NCBI RefSeq assembly: GCF_042646065.1
Contig: NZ_JBHRTA010000061.1
Location: forward strand, 1 to 64,000
Reading direction: 5' to 3'
From: Parapedobacter deserti
GTDB lineage: Bacteria > Bacteroidota > Bacteroidia > Sphingobacteriales > Sphingobacteriaceae
DNA length: 64,000 nucleotides
In this document: in pieces, positions 26,145 to 34,739 of the stretch
How the letters are laid out: each line of letters begins with the position of its first letter
How positions within the stretch are numbered: position 1 is the first letter of the stretch
Program-made: the position numbers and the translations under genes
The notes under the pieces: model-generated
Databases searched by the model: none
Told to the model about the DNA's origin: nothing
What the model saw: the letters and a program-made list of their open reading frames with translations, nothing else

Positions 26145-26606
26145 ATGGAAAAGCTGCAATTTAAGACAACGATCAATGCCCCTACAGCTAAGGTGTATGA
26201 GACGATGATCGGCGAAACGACATTCAAACAGTGGACAGCGGTTTTCAACCCGTCTTCCGACTTTGAAAGCGACGCCGTCGGCGGAGGCTGGGAGAAGGGT
26301 TCAAAGATTCTATTTGTCGGAACCGGCGAAAACGGTAAACGCGAGGGAATGGTTGGATATATTCGGGAGAATACCCCCAATGAATATGTCTCTATCGAAT
26401 ACGTCGGTGTCGTAGATGGCGATATCGAAATCACCGAAGGGCCGGTAGCCGAAGAATGGCGGGGATTCGAGAACTATACGTTTACTGCCGATGGCGAGAT
26501 GACCACGGTAACGGTGGACACTGATGTGAACGACCAAATGGTCGACTACTTCCGTGAAACCTATCCGAAAGCGCTTAAGAGCCTGAAGGAGCTCTGCGAA
26601 GGGTAA
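26145..26606 (+). CDS. SRPBCC/AHSA1-like (START-fold) domain protein
   Basis: 153 residues, no signal peptide, so cytoplasmic. The opening MEKLQFKTTINAPTAKVYET and the following TFKQWTAVFNPSSD, GGGWEKGSKILFVG and EYVSIEYVGV are typical of the AHSA1/polyketide-cyclase-like SRPBCC family, a hydrophobic-cavity fold of varied function. The open frame runs back to 25908, but the upstream part has no family similarity and lies before the predicted transcription start, so I chose ATG 26145 (26139 also possible). It ends 98 bases before the TetR gene and probably forms its own unit. Ligand unknown. Confidence 0.78.
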   Translation: MEKLQFKTTINAPTAKVYETMIGETTFKQWTAVFNPSSDFESDAVGGGWEKGSKILFVGTGENGKREGMVGYIRENTPNEYVSIEYVGVVDGDIEITEGPVAEEWRGFENYTFTADGEMTTVTVDTDVNDQMVDYFRETYPKALKSLKELCEG

Positions 26607-26649
26607 CAAGTGAGGAATGTCACCCAATCTTCAGGTTTTCAAAATTTCC

Positions 26650-26680
26650 TTGCACCGATAGCCAAACCCCGTTACTTTTG
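26650..26680 (+). promoter_or_regulatory. tetR promoter, TTG-N20-TACTTTTG
   Basis: TTG at 26650-26652, a 20-base spacer and TACTTTTG at 26673-26680 form a full Bacteroidota housekeeping promoter. Transcription should start near 26686, inside the palindrome at 26681-26693, about 19 bases before the tetR ATG. Confidence 0.65.
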
Positions 26681-26693
26681 CTAACAGTGTTAG
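26681..26693. promoter_or_regulatory. TetR operator 1: palindrome CTAACAGTGTTAG over the tetR transcription start
   Basis: CTAACA-G-TGTTAG is a perfect inverted repeat immediately after the -7 box of tetR. A nearly identical palindrome lies ahead of the efflux adaptor gene at 27334-27348. The pair points to autorepression and repression of the pump by the product of the gene at 26705. Confidence 0.65.
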
Positions 26694-26704
26694 GTAGTAG
26701 TTAG

Positions 26705-27316
26705 ATGAGTATCGTTGCTGAAAGAAGAATACGGGAAAAAGAGGCCATGCGGGCCAACATCCTCACCACGGCGTGGCAGATTGTGAAGGATGAAGGGTGG
26801 CAGTCACTGTCCATCCGCAAGATTGCCGATGCGATACAATACAGTGTACCCGTTATCTACGACTATTTTGAAAATAAGGAAGCAATTTTACTCGAATTTG
26901 GCAAACAGGGATTTGAACTGGTTATCAAGAAACTGACGGCAGCGAAAGCGAGCACTAACGATCCTTCAGAACAACTCAAAGCAATGGCGGATGCGTATTG
27001 GGCTTTCGCTTTCAAGAATAAGGAGTATTACCAACTGATGTGGGGAATGAGCGCGCCCAGCTGCGAGATGGACAAGTGCATGCCCGAACGCTCGGTGTTC
27101 AGGGATTTGGTGATGGCGCCCATCATTGAAATCATAGAGACGACAAATCACGACGATGCTGAGGGCAGCGCATGCCTCAAGTACCATACCTTCTGGTCCA
27201 TACTTCACGGATTGATCTCCATTAAAATGGTGGCACCGCCGGACGATACAGAACAATTGAACAAACTGGTGCTCGATGACGCCATTACTGGATTCATCAA
27301 AAATTTGAAGGGCTAA
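26705..27316 (+). CDS. TetR/AcrR family repressor of the adjacent RND efflux operon
   Basis: 203 residues. The N-terminal helix-turn-helix is at about 15-60 (ILTTAWQIVKDEGWQSLSIR; KIADAIQYSVPVIYDYFENK), with the usual YDYFENKEAIL end. The C-terminal ligand-binding half (about 80-200) resembles the WHG-type TetR_C domain, with a WSILHGLISIKM segment. Its own promoter is overlapped by CTAACAGTGTTAG, and the next operon carries CCTAACGGTGTTAGG 18 bases after the tetR stop, so it probably represses both. By analogy with AcrR-type systems a small toxic compound would release it; the inducer is unknown. Confidence 0.88.
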   Translation: MSIVAERRIREKEAMRANILTTAWQIVKDEGWQSLSIRKIADAIQYSVPVIYDYFENKEAILLEFGKQGFELVIKKLTAAKASTNDPSEQLKAMADAYWAFAFKNKEYYQLMWGMSAPSCEMDKCMPERSVFRDLVMAPIIEIIETTNHDDAEGSACLKYHTFWSILHGLISIKMVAPPDDTEQLNKLVLDDAITGFIKNLKG

Positions 27317-27333
27317 TTTTTTTTGCCTGATTA

Positions 27334-27348
27334 CCTAACGGTGTTAGG
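27334..27348. promoter_or_regulatory. TetR operator 2: palindrome CCTAACGGTGTTAGG before the efflux operon
   Basis: A 6+3+6 perfect inverted repeat that shares CTAAC-N-GTGTTAG with the tetR operator at 26681-26693. It lies 66 bases before the adaptor start codon. I cannot find a clear -7 box for this operon next to it. Confidence 0.65.
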
Positions 27349-27413
27349 AAAGATAATAGCGATAGGAATATAGTACGCTTTTTTTACATCATCAATCACA
27401 TAATAACAAGATC

Positions 27414-28604
27414 ATGAACAATACCTCTTCAACGCACGTGAACGATAAGCTTTTCCCGTTTCCACAGCTGCTTGCATGGCTATTTATCTTGGCCGTTGCC
27501 CAAGCATGCAGCACATCTTCGGGAACTGAGCAGGCTGTCGAAGCGCCTCAGCGCCTACCGGTAATCACGCTGCATACCCAGCATGCTACCACCTACGACG
27601 AATATCCGGCAACTGTGGAGGGCAGCCGGGATATCGAGATACGTCCCCAAGTGGACGGTCAGCTCGAACATATCTATGTAGATGAGGGGGCCTACGTCGT
27701 GCAAGGGCAGCCGCTTTTCCGGATCAACGCTCGAGTATACACCGAGCAGCTCAACAACGCGAAAGCAAGCTTGGCTGCGGCAGAAGCGAACCTTGCAAAT
27801 GCACGCATCGATGTGGGCAAACTTACCCCATTGGTAAAAAACCAGGTACTCTCGGATGTGCAGCTGAATGCCGCGTTGGCCGCCGAGCGGGCCGCTGAAG
27901 CCAATGTCCAGCAGGCCAGGGCTGTGGTGGAGAGTGCCCAGATAAACCTGAGCTATACTGTGATATCAGCTCCGGTATCCGGCTACATTGGGCGCATTCC
28001 CTTAAAAATGGGGAGCCTGGTCGGCACCGCTATGCCCCAACCGCTCACTGTGCTTTCGGAAATCCGGAATGTGTTTGCCTATTTCTCCTTAAGCGAAAAT
28101 GACTTTATCCGGTTCAAAAGCCGGGTGCCAGGCAATACGATTGATCACAAAATCAGCAACTTGCCGCCGGTGGAGCTGGTGCTATCAGACGGGAGCACTT
28201 ATTCCCACAAAGGGCAAGTGGAGGTTGTGTCCGGGCAGTTTGACAACCGCACGGGTACCATTACCTTCCGGGCGGTATTTCCCAATGAAGACGGCCTTTT
28301 GCGCTCTGGCAATACCGGAAAGGTCCGTATTCCGAATGAGTCTCCCTCGGTCATCCTCGTGCCCCAAGAAGCGACCTTCGAGCTGCAGGATAAGGTCTTC
28401 GTGTTTGCACTTGCTGATAGCAACCGCGTGGAAACCCGCCCAATACACATATCGGGCAGAAGCGGTACGAATTACCTCGTGGAAAACGGTGTGAAGGTGG
28501 GCGATCGTATCGTCTATGCTGGATTGGACCGCTTACAAGATGGCACTTCCATCATTCCGGAGCCAATGGCTCCCGACAGCTTGATTGCCCGAGCGGCAAG
28601 GTAG
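27414..28604 (+). CDS. RND efflux periplasmic adaptor (membrane fusion protein)
   Basis: 396 residues. A lipoprotein signal (WLFILAVAQAC) places it on a periplasmic membrane face. The lipoyl/barrel-sandwich halves are visible (EIRPQVDGQLEHIYVDEGAYVVQGQPL at about 82-108 and ISAPVSGYIGRIPLKMGSLV at about 183-203) on either side of an alpha-hairpin coiled coil (AKASLAAAEANLANARIDVG, AAEANVQQARAVVESAQINL), followed by beta-barrel and membrane-proximal domains. This is the AcrA/MexA layout at normal length. It connects the inner-membrane pump to the outer-membrane channel, both encoded by the next gene 38 bases on. Expression is probably controlled by the TetR operator upstream. Confidence 0.92.
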   Translation: MNNTSSTHVNDKLFPFPQLLAWLFILAVAQACSTSSGTEQAVEAPQRLPVITLHTQHATTYDEYPATVEGSRDIEIRPQVDGQLEHIYVDEGAYVVQGQPLFRINARVYTEQLNNAKASLAAAEANLANARIDVGKLTPLVKNQVLSDVQLNAALAAERAAEANVQQARAVVESAQINLSYTVISAPVSGYIGRIPLKMGSLVGTAMPQPLTVLSEIRNVFAYFSLSENDFIRFKSRVPGNTIDHKISNLPPVELVLSDGSTYSHKGQVEVVSGQFDNRTGTITFRAVFPNEDGLLRSGNTGKVRIPNESPSVILVPQEATFELQDKVFVFALADSNRVETRPIHISGRSGTNYLVENGVKVGDRIVYAGLDRLQDGTSIIPEPMAPDSLIARAAR

Positions 28605-28642
28605 CGGACAATAGTTATTCTTAGTTAAAACAACCCTATTCA

Positions 28643-31600
28643 ATGTTACAAAAGTTTATTGAACGGCCGGTACTATCGACCGTCATATCCATCTTACTGA
28701 TTATTCTCGGCGCCATTTCGGCGCTTACGCTGCCCATTTCCCAATTCCCCGACATCGCCCCGCCCACTGTCGTGGTGACGGCATCCTACCCCGGAGCCAA
28801 TGCCGAAGCGGTGGCCCGCTCGGTCGCCACCCCCATCGAAGAGGCGGTAAACGGGGTGGAAAACATGACATACATGACCTCCAACTCCAGCAACGACGGG
28901 AGCATGACCCTGACCGTGTTTTTTAAACAGGGAACTGATCCGGACATCGCGGCTGTAAACGTACAAAACCGGGTCTCCAAAGCCAGCAACAAAATGCCGC
29001 AGGAGGTGATCCAAGCAGGTATATCCACGCAGAAGCAGCAAAACAGCTTTTTGATGTTTGTAGCGTTGACAAGCAAAGACAGCTTATATGATGAGGCGTT
29101 CATCCAGAATTACTTGAAGATCAACGTCATTCCTCAGATGCAGCGGATACCGGGCGTGGCGGAGGTGCAGCCCTTCGGTGGCCGCGAATATGCCATGCGC
29201 ATATGGCTGAAGCCGGACCGGTTGGTGGCCTACCGTCTGTCGCCACAAGATGTGATGCGGGCCATAGCCGACCAGAACGTGGAGGCATCACCGGGCAGGC
29301 TTGGACAAAGCAGTCCCGAAATGTTTGAGTATGTGCTTAAGTACAAGGGCAAACTCAGCCAAAACGAAGATTACGAAAATATCATTATCCAGGCTACAAA
29401 CGACGGGCAGGTTGTCCGTCTGAAAGATGTTGCCCGAGTGTCGTTCGGCTCTTTTTCCTATGCGGCCAATAGCCGGCTAAACGGTGGGGCCACCTCCGGC
29501 ATTGCCCTGCTGCAAACCGCGGGTTCAAATGCCAACGAAATTCTCATCGAAGCGAAGAGACAGATTGACCTGCTCTCGGAGACACTGCCCAAAGGCATTG
29601 AGCCGATTGTCATGTTCAACGCAAAGGACTTTCTGGACGAATCCATCAGTCAGGTAAACCATACGCTCATCGAGGCTTTTATCCTGGTCTTTCTGGTGGT
29701 GTTCATCTTCCTGCAAGACTTCCGTTCTACGCTCATTCCGGCCATAGCGGTGCCCGTAGCTATCATCGGCACGTTTTTCTTCATGCAGCTTTTCGGATTC
29801 AGCATCAACCTGCTCACATTGTTTGCCCTGGTATTGGCCATCGGCATCGTGGTTGACGACGCCATCGTGGTGGTGGAGGCCGTTCATTCGAAAATGGAGC
29901 GCACTGGCTTGCCACCGAGAGTGGCTACACAGGAGTCGATGAAAGAGATATCTGGCGCTATCGTCTCCATCACATTGGTCATGGTTGCCGTATTTGTGCC
30001 GGTCACCTTTATGCAAGGACCGGCCGGCGTGTTTTATACCCAATTTGCTTTTACGCTGGCCGTGGCCATCCTCATCTCGGCCGTAAACGCGCTCACCCTT
30101 AGCCCGGCCCTGTGCGCCTTGTTCCTGAAAGGTACACACGCAGACGGCCATGCTGGCGGACCTCGCGGAGGGCTGATGAAGCGCTTTTTCACGGCGTTCA
30201 ACGTGGCTTTTACGGCTATCACTACGAAGTACCTAAAGTCTTTACAGCTATTGATGCGCCACAAATGGGTAGCAGTATCGGGCTTGGCGCTGGTGACTGC
30301 CGCAACGGCGCTGATGATTCAGCGGACACCCACGGGATTTATTCCTACAGAGGACCAAGGCTTTGTGCTCTATGCGGTAAATACCCCTCCTGGCAGCTCA
30401 CTGGCCCGCACAGAGCGGGCGATGAAGCAGATCGAGGAAATCGTAGCCAACGAGCCTTTCACCCTCAACCATTATCAGGTAGACGGCCTCAACTTTATTT
30501 CAAACGCCAATGCGGCGCCGTATGGCGCGGGCTTCATCCGCACGAAGCCGAAAGACCAGCGCGGACCCATCAAAGACTATGAAGCGATCGCAGCGAGCCT
30601 CACGGAAAAGGTGGCGGCCGAGGTAAAGGGTGCGGAAGCGGTATTTTTCACCTTTCCGACCGTATCGGGATTCGGCAATGTAGACGGCTTCGAATTTATG
30701 CTGCAGGACCGCGGCAACGGATCGCTGGAAAAGCTTGACGCTACCGCAAAGGAGTTTATTGCCGCATTGACCGCGCGGGATGAAATCGCCTTTGCCTTTA
30801 CCACATTTACGGCCAACAATCCGCAGTACGAGCTGGTAGTCGACGATGAAAAGGCCAAGCAGCTGGGCGTCAATGTAAGTGATCTGCTGCAAACAGTGCA
30901 GATCTATTTCGGAAGCAGCTTCGTCTCTGACTTCAACCGTTTCGGAAAATTCTACCGCGTGATAGCGCAAGCGGATATACCCTACCGTGCCAGCGCATCT
31001 TCTCTCAATGAAGTTTACGTGAAAAATGCGGACGGCGGCATGGTTGCCGCCAATACGATGGTGACGCTGAACCGCGTGTATGGCCCTGAAACCGTAACAC
31101 GCAACAACCTGTATAATGCGGTGACCATCAATGGCAAGCCCAATGCAGGATACAGCACCGGTGACGCCATTTTGGCCATTGAAGAGACGGCCAGAGAGGT
31201 GCTGCCGCGAAGCTTTGCCTACGAATGGACCGGCATGACGCGCGAAGAAAAGAATGCGGGTTCACAGCTGACAGTTATCTTCATCATGAGCCTGGTATTT
31301 GTATTCTTCCTACTGGCAGCACAGTACGAAAGCTACATCCTGCCGCTGGCGGTGGTCACGACCATACCTCTTGGAATATTCGGCGTCATGCTATTTATCA
31401 ACTTGATGGGCATTGAAAACAACATCTATGTACAGGTGTCGATGATCATGCTGATCGGTTTGCTCGCTAAAAATGCTATCCTCATCGTGGAATTTGCCTT
31501 ACAGCGGAGACGGGCGGGCATGGGACTCATCGAATCGGCATTGGAGGCCTCACGCCTGCGGCTCCGCCCCATATTGATGACTTCCTTTGCATTTATTGTA

Positions 31601-33235
31601 GGAATGATACCGTTGCTTCGCGCGACTGGCGGATCTGCATTGGGCAACCATTCCATCGGCGCAGGAGCCGTGGGCGGGATGCTCACGGGGGTGTTGCTGG
31701 GCATATTCATCATCCCGATTCTCTTCGTGATTTTCCAATACCTGCAAGAGCGGGTCTCTGCCAAGCGGCAAAACCGGCCGGCCATACAGCCCGCCGCACT
31801 TGTGTTGGCGGTGTCGGCACTGGCCTACTCGTGCAGCGCCGGCAAGGAGACCGTCCGGATGGATGGCGCGATACCGGATGCATTCCGGACAGTAGCCACC
31901 CCGACAGCCGCGGCCTCAGCCGCTGCACCGTCAGCCGCCGCGACGGCAGCCGACTCGGGCAGTATAGCGCAACTGGAATGGAGACAGTTTTTTACTGACA
32001 CAGCCCTGCAGGAGATCGTCGACAGTGTACTGGCCCGCAACTACGATATGCAGGTAGCCCTCAACACGATTACGCTGAACGAGGCATACCTCAAGCAGGC
32101 CAGGGCAGCTTGGCTGCCGACGGTGCAGGCCGACCTCTCGGCTAATACGTCGCGGCCGTCGGAAAACAGCCTGAACGGATTGAGCCTCAGCAATTTTATC
32201 GGTACGAACCACATCGAGGACTTTACAGCGGCTCTGGGGGTGAGCTGGGAGATTGATATCTGGGGCAAAATACGGCAACAAAAGCAGGCCTCTTTAGCGG
32301 CCTACCTCCAAAGCATGGCGGCAGTAAAGTCGCTGCAGACCCGTCTCATCGCAGCCTCGGCGTCCGCCTATTACACCTTGCTGATGCTGCACGAACAGCT
32401 CGACATCACCCACCGCAACGTTGCGTTGAATGACAGCACACTCCGTGTCATCCAACTCCAATATGCCGCTGGCCAAGCGACCATCCTGGCCGTTCAGCAG
32501 GCCGAAGTACAGCTGGAGCGAACGAAGGCATGGGTACCCAGGCTCGAGCAGGCCCTACTCATCCAGGAAAACGCCCTCAGCATCCTGATGGCGAGCGAAC
32601 CGCAGGATATCAAGGTAGCTGCTCAGTTGCACAGCTTTGCAGTACCCGAACAGTTTGACATCGGCATACCGGCAGCCATGGTAAGCCGCCGGCCGGACGT
32701 CAAAGAAAGCGAGTATGCGCTCGAGATGGCCAACGCACAGGTGGGGATAGCGCAGGCCAGCCGTTATCCGGCGTTGCGCATCACCGCGGCGGGCGGGCTG
32801 AATACGTTTCAGGCGAGCAACTGGTTTGTTATGCCAGCCTCGCTGTTCGGCACCTTGGCAGGAAATGTGATGCAGCCTGTCTTTAACAGCCGCAGGCTGA
32901 AGACGCAATATGAGGCGGCCAAGATTCAGCGAGAGAATGCCGTGATCCGTTTCAGGCAGACCGTCATGAACGCGGTGGGCGAGGTATCCGATGCCCTGGC
33001 GCAGATCGACAAACTACGGGCGCAGATCGAAATGACCCAGTCGCAGAAAGACAGGCTCGAAAAGGCCATTCCCAACGCGCAGCTGCTTTTCACCAGCGGA
33101 ATGGCTTCCTACCTGGAGGTGATCACAGCCCAGCGCAATGCGCTGCAAAGCGAGCTGGAGCTCGCCGATCTCAAACGCCAGCAGATCGAAGCCTACGTGT
33201 TGCTGTACCGGAGCTTGGGCGGCGGGGTAAATTGA
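28643..33235 (+). CDS. RND (HAE1/AcrB-like) efflux pump fused in frame to a TolC/NodT-like outer-membrane factor
   Basis: 1530 residues. Residues 1 to about 1050 form a complete AcrB-type pump: IERPVLSTVISILLIILGAI at the start, the proton-relay pair Asp405/Asp406 in GIVVDDAI, Lys943 in LLAKNAILIVEF, and two pore domains. Residues about 1075-1530 form an outer-membrane efflux factor (WRQFFTDTALQEIVDSVLAR; WEIDIWGKIR; RRPDVKESEYALEMANAQVG; AYVLLYRSLGGG). Between them is ALVLAVSALAYSCSAG, which looks like a lipoprotein signal with Cys1064, then an Ala/Pro-rich linker. Pump and channel normally are separate proteins in different membranes, so the product is probably processed at the junction, or the two halves are started independently. 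No obvious second start codon is seen at the join. Confidence 0.88.
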   Translation: MLQKFIERPVLSTVISILLIILGAISALTLPISQFPDIAPPTVVVTASYPGANAEAVARSVATPIEEAVNGVENMTYMTSNSSNDGSMTLTVFFKQGTDPDIAAVNVQNRVSKASNKMPQEVIQAGISTQKQQNSFLMFVALTSKDSLYDEAFIQNYLKINVIPQMQRIPGVAEVQPFGGREYAMRIWLKPDRLVAYRLSPQDVMRAIADQNVEASPGRLGQSSPEMFEYVLKYKGKLSQNEDYENIIIQATNDGQVVRLKDVARVSFGSFSYAANSRLNGGATSGIALLQTAGSNANEILIEAKRQIDLLSETLPKGIEPIVMFNAKDFLDESISQVNHTLIEAFILVFLVVFIFLQDFRSTLIPAIAVPVAIIGTFFFMQLFGFSINLLTLFALVLAIGIVVDDAIVVVEAVHSKMERTGLPPRVATQESMKEISGAIVSITLVMVAVFVPVTFMQGPAGVFYTQFAFTLAVAILISAVNALTLSPALCALFLKGTHADGHAGGPRGGLMKRFFTAFNVAFTAITTKYLKSLQLLMRHKWVAVSGLALVTAATALMIQRTPTGFIPTEDQGFVLYAVNTPPGSSLARTERAMKQIEEIVANEPFTLNHYQVDGLNFISNANAAPYGAGFIRTKPKDQRGPIKDYEAIAASLTEKVAAEVKGAEAVFFTFPTVSGFGNVDGFEFMLQDRGNGSLEKLDATAKEFIAALTARDEIAFAFTTFTANNPQYELVVDDEKAKQLGVNVSDLLQTVQIYFGSSFVSDFNRFGKFYRVIAQADIPYRASASSLNEVYVKNADGGMVAANTMVTLNRVYGPETVTRNNLYNAVTINGKPNAGYSTGDAILAIEETAREVLPRSFAYEWTGMTREEKNAGSQLTVIFIMSLVFVFFLLAAQYESYILPLAVVTTIPLGIFGVMLFINLMGIENNIYVQVSMIMLIGLLAKNAILIVEFALQRRRAGMGLIESALEASRLRLRPILMTSFAFIVGMIPLLRATGGSALGNHSIGAGAVGGMLTGVLLGIFIIPILFVIFQYLQERVSAKRQNRPAIQPAALVLAVSALAYSCSAGKETVRMDGAIPDAFRTVATPTAAASAAAPSAAATAADSGSIAQLEWRQFFTDTALQEIVDSVLARNYDMQVALNTITLNEAYLKQARAAWLPTVQADLSANTSRPSENSLNGLSLSNFIGTNHIEDFTAALGVSWEIDIWGKIRQQKQASLAAYLQSMAAVKSLQTRLIAASASAYYTLLMLHEQLDITHRNVALNDSTLRVIQLQYAAGQATILAVQQAEVQLERTKAWVPRLEQALLIQENALSILMASEPQDIKVAAQLHSFAVPEQFDIGIPAAMVSRRPDVKESEYALEMANAQVGIAQASRYPALRITAAGGLNTFQASNWFVMPASLFGTLAGNVMQPVFNSRRLKTQYEAAKIQRENAVIRFRQTVMNAVGEVSDALAQIDKLRAQIEMTQSQKDRLEKAIPNAQLLFTSGMASYLEVITAQRNALQSELELADLKRQQIEAYVLLYRSLGGGVN

Positions 33236-33258
33236 TGAACGCTGGGATGTCTATGAAA

Positions 33259-33289
33259 TTGACCGGCCGACTGATAAACCGTATCTTTG
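33259..33289 (+). promoter_or_regulatory. Promoter TTG-N20-TATCTTTG abutting the thioredoxin-like gene
   Basis: TTG at 33259-33261, a 20-base spacer and TATCTTTG at 33282-33289 give an ideal Bacteroidota promoter. The start codon of the next gene is at 33294, only four bases after the box, so the transcript would begin at or next to the ATG. Confidence 0.6.
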
Positions 33290-33293
33290 CCCC

Positions 33294-33806
33294 ATGAGAC
33301 TCTTTTCAGCAATCTTATTCGTTGCCTGCTTCGTGCAGTTTGCGTGCGGGCAGGAAGCACCCGCCGTCTCAAAAACTGAATTTACGGCGACCGCCCTTAA
33401 GCAGCCGCTATTCGCACTCGGCGGGCAACAGACAACCGCCAAATCGGTACTAGAAGGCAACAAGCGCAAGACGGTACTGCTTTACATCTGGGCCACGTGG
33501 TGCCCCGATTGCATTGACGGCTTTCCCGCCCTTTACGCATTCCAGCAGGCGAACCCCGATGTACATACCGTCTATTTTTCCCTCGACCGCGAGGAGCAAC
33601 AATGGAGGGAGGGCGTCGAGAAATTTAAACTCGAAGGAGAACATTATTGGTTTAAGACCGGCTGGAAAAACGATTTCACCACCGCCATTGATTTGAACTG
33701 GATTCCGCGCTATCTCATCATCAGCCCGGATGGCAAAATAGCCCGATATTACTCGGTGAAGGCGGACGATCCGGCGCTGCAGCAAGCCGTAGATGCCTTG
33801 CGATGA
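33294..33806 (+). CDS. Secreted thioredoxin-like (TlpA-type) protein
   Basis: 170 residues. The signal peptide or lipoprotein signal is LFSAILFVACFVQFACGQ. The thioredoxin-fold core has the redox motif WATWCPDC (Cys70 and Cys73), the cis-proline segment NWIPRYLII and SPDGKIARYYSVKADDP. TlpA-like proteins reduce or exchange disulfides of periplasmic proteins. It follows the efflux fusion gene by 58 bases but carries its own promoter, so it may be independent. The ATG lies about where transcription should start, suggesting a leaderless message; no other start codon preserves the signal peptide. Confidence 0.85.
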   Translation: MRLFSAILFVACFVQFACGQEAPAVSKTEFTATALKQPLFALGGQQTTAKSVLEGNKRKTVLLYIWATWCPDCIDGFPALYAFQQANPDVHTVYFSLDREEQQWREGVEKFKLEGEHYWFKTGWKNDFTTAIDLNWIPRYLIISPDGKIARYYSVKADDPALQQAVDALR

Positions 33807-33827
33807 TGGGGCTGGTGGCAAACAAAA

Positions 33828-33857
33828 ATCCCCGGAACAATAGCTCGTCCCGGGGAT
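33828..33857. terminator. Bidirectional terminator between converging genes
   Basis: ATCCCCGG at 33828-33835 and CCGGGGAT at 33850-33857 form an 8-bp GC-rich stem with a 14-base loop. On the minus strand it is followed by ATTTTTGTTT, a good U-tract, so it mainly serves the lipoprotein end of locus 2; it may also stop the thioredoxin-like transcript. Confidence 0.7.
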
Positions 33858-33881
33858 AGTTAGTTTTAACGGCGATGCTGT

Positions 33882-34721
33882 TTACTCCACCGCCCTGAAT
33901 ACCCAAAAAAAGGCTGGATCCCAAGCACCGGAGCCGGGAGGGGCGTAGCTCAACACCATGCGGTCATCATCGAGCACGAGGATGTCGTACTCGTAAACCG
34001 GCGCATTCCCCTCATCGGGCGACTTGCCGCACAGTACGGTCACCCCACGTGTAGTGAGTTTTCCCTTCGCCCAAATGGTGCCATCATCCTGAGTGGTGGT
34101 CCGGGCCATATTGAACGAAAAGAATCCGGCTTCTTCCTGTCCGTCGGCTTTTACCTTAGTAAGCATGGCGCCCCGCAGTGAGAAAACCATTTTGGCGCCG
34201 GGTCCCTCACCCGGGGCCTGACCGTTGATGTCTCCGATCGGCACCATCCACCATTCGGGCTTGGTACTGGCCAGGTAACCGCCATTGCCCCAAACGGCGG
34301 GTTGGGTGTCATCCCATATCCACTCCCTTTCGGTACCGCCGGTGAGATAGCCCCACTCCAGCGGAACCTCAAAGCTGAGCTCATCTACCCGAACGGTCAG
34401 CGTCTTGGTGATTTTTGTGCCGTCAGGGTTCAGGCCGGTAAAGATAATTTCATTCTCCCCAGTGGTTACCAGCAGCACGGTGTCCGTTTTGCGTGCCGTG
34501 GTACCCACGCCGAAATCCCAAGAGGACAGCACCGGGCTCTTGTTGTCCAATACGATTTTGTTGGAATTCTGGCCATCCACCACCACAGGGGTGGCCGTGA
34601 TGTTCAGTTGATCGGCAGTGATTCCTCCGCCCATTGCCATGCGTTCTTCGATGGGTTCGCAGCCGGAATATACCAGCGCCAGCATCATGACCCACAAACT
34701 ATATATCCTATACGTTTTCAT
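33882..34721 (-). CDS. Surface glycan-binding-type lipoprotein of locus 2 (unclassified)
   Basis: 279 residues. The lipoprotein signal LWVMMLALVYSGC (Cys21) is followed by CEPIEERMAMGGGITADQL. The N-terminal part (about 35-110) looks like a PKD/Ig-like domain (ATPVVVDGQNSNKIVLDNKS, DFGVGTTARKTDTVLL). The C-terminal part is rich in Trp/Gly (EREWIWDDTQPAVWGNGGY), possibly a carbohydrate-binding sandwich. It is the last gene of the GH31-SusC-SusD run, 18 bases after SusD, the usual position of SusE/F or surface glycan-binding proteins. I do not recognise a named family; binding of the locus glycan is inferred from position. Confidence 0.7.
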   Translation of the reverse strand: MKTYRIYSLWVMMLALVYSGCEPIEERMAMGGGITADQLNITATPVVVDGQNSNKIVLDNKSPVLSSWDFGVGTTARKTDTVLLVTTGENEIIFTGLNPDGTKITKTLTVRVDELSFEVPLEWGYLTGGTEREWIWDDTQPAVWGNGGYLASTKPEWWMVPIGDINGQAPGEGPGAKMVFSLRGAMLTKVKADGQEEAGFFSFNMARTTTQDDGTIWAKGKLTTRGVTVLCGKSPDEGNAPVYEYDILVLDDDRMVLSYAPPGSGAWDPAFFWVFRAVE

Positions 34722-34739
34722 TGTCTTTAGCTTTAATGT

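Noticed and set aside
27305..27330. T-run after the tetR stop as a terminator
   Set aside because: Eight T residues are present but there is no stem before them.
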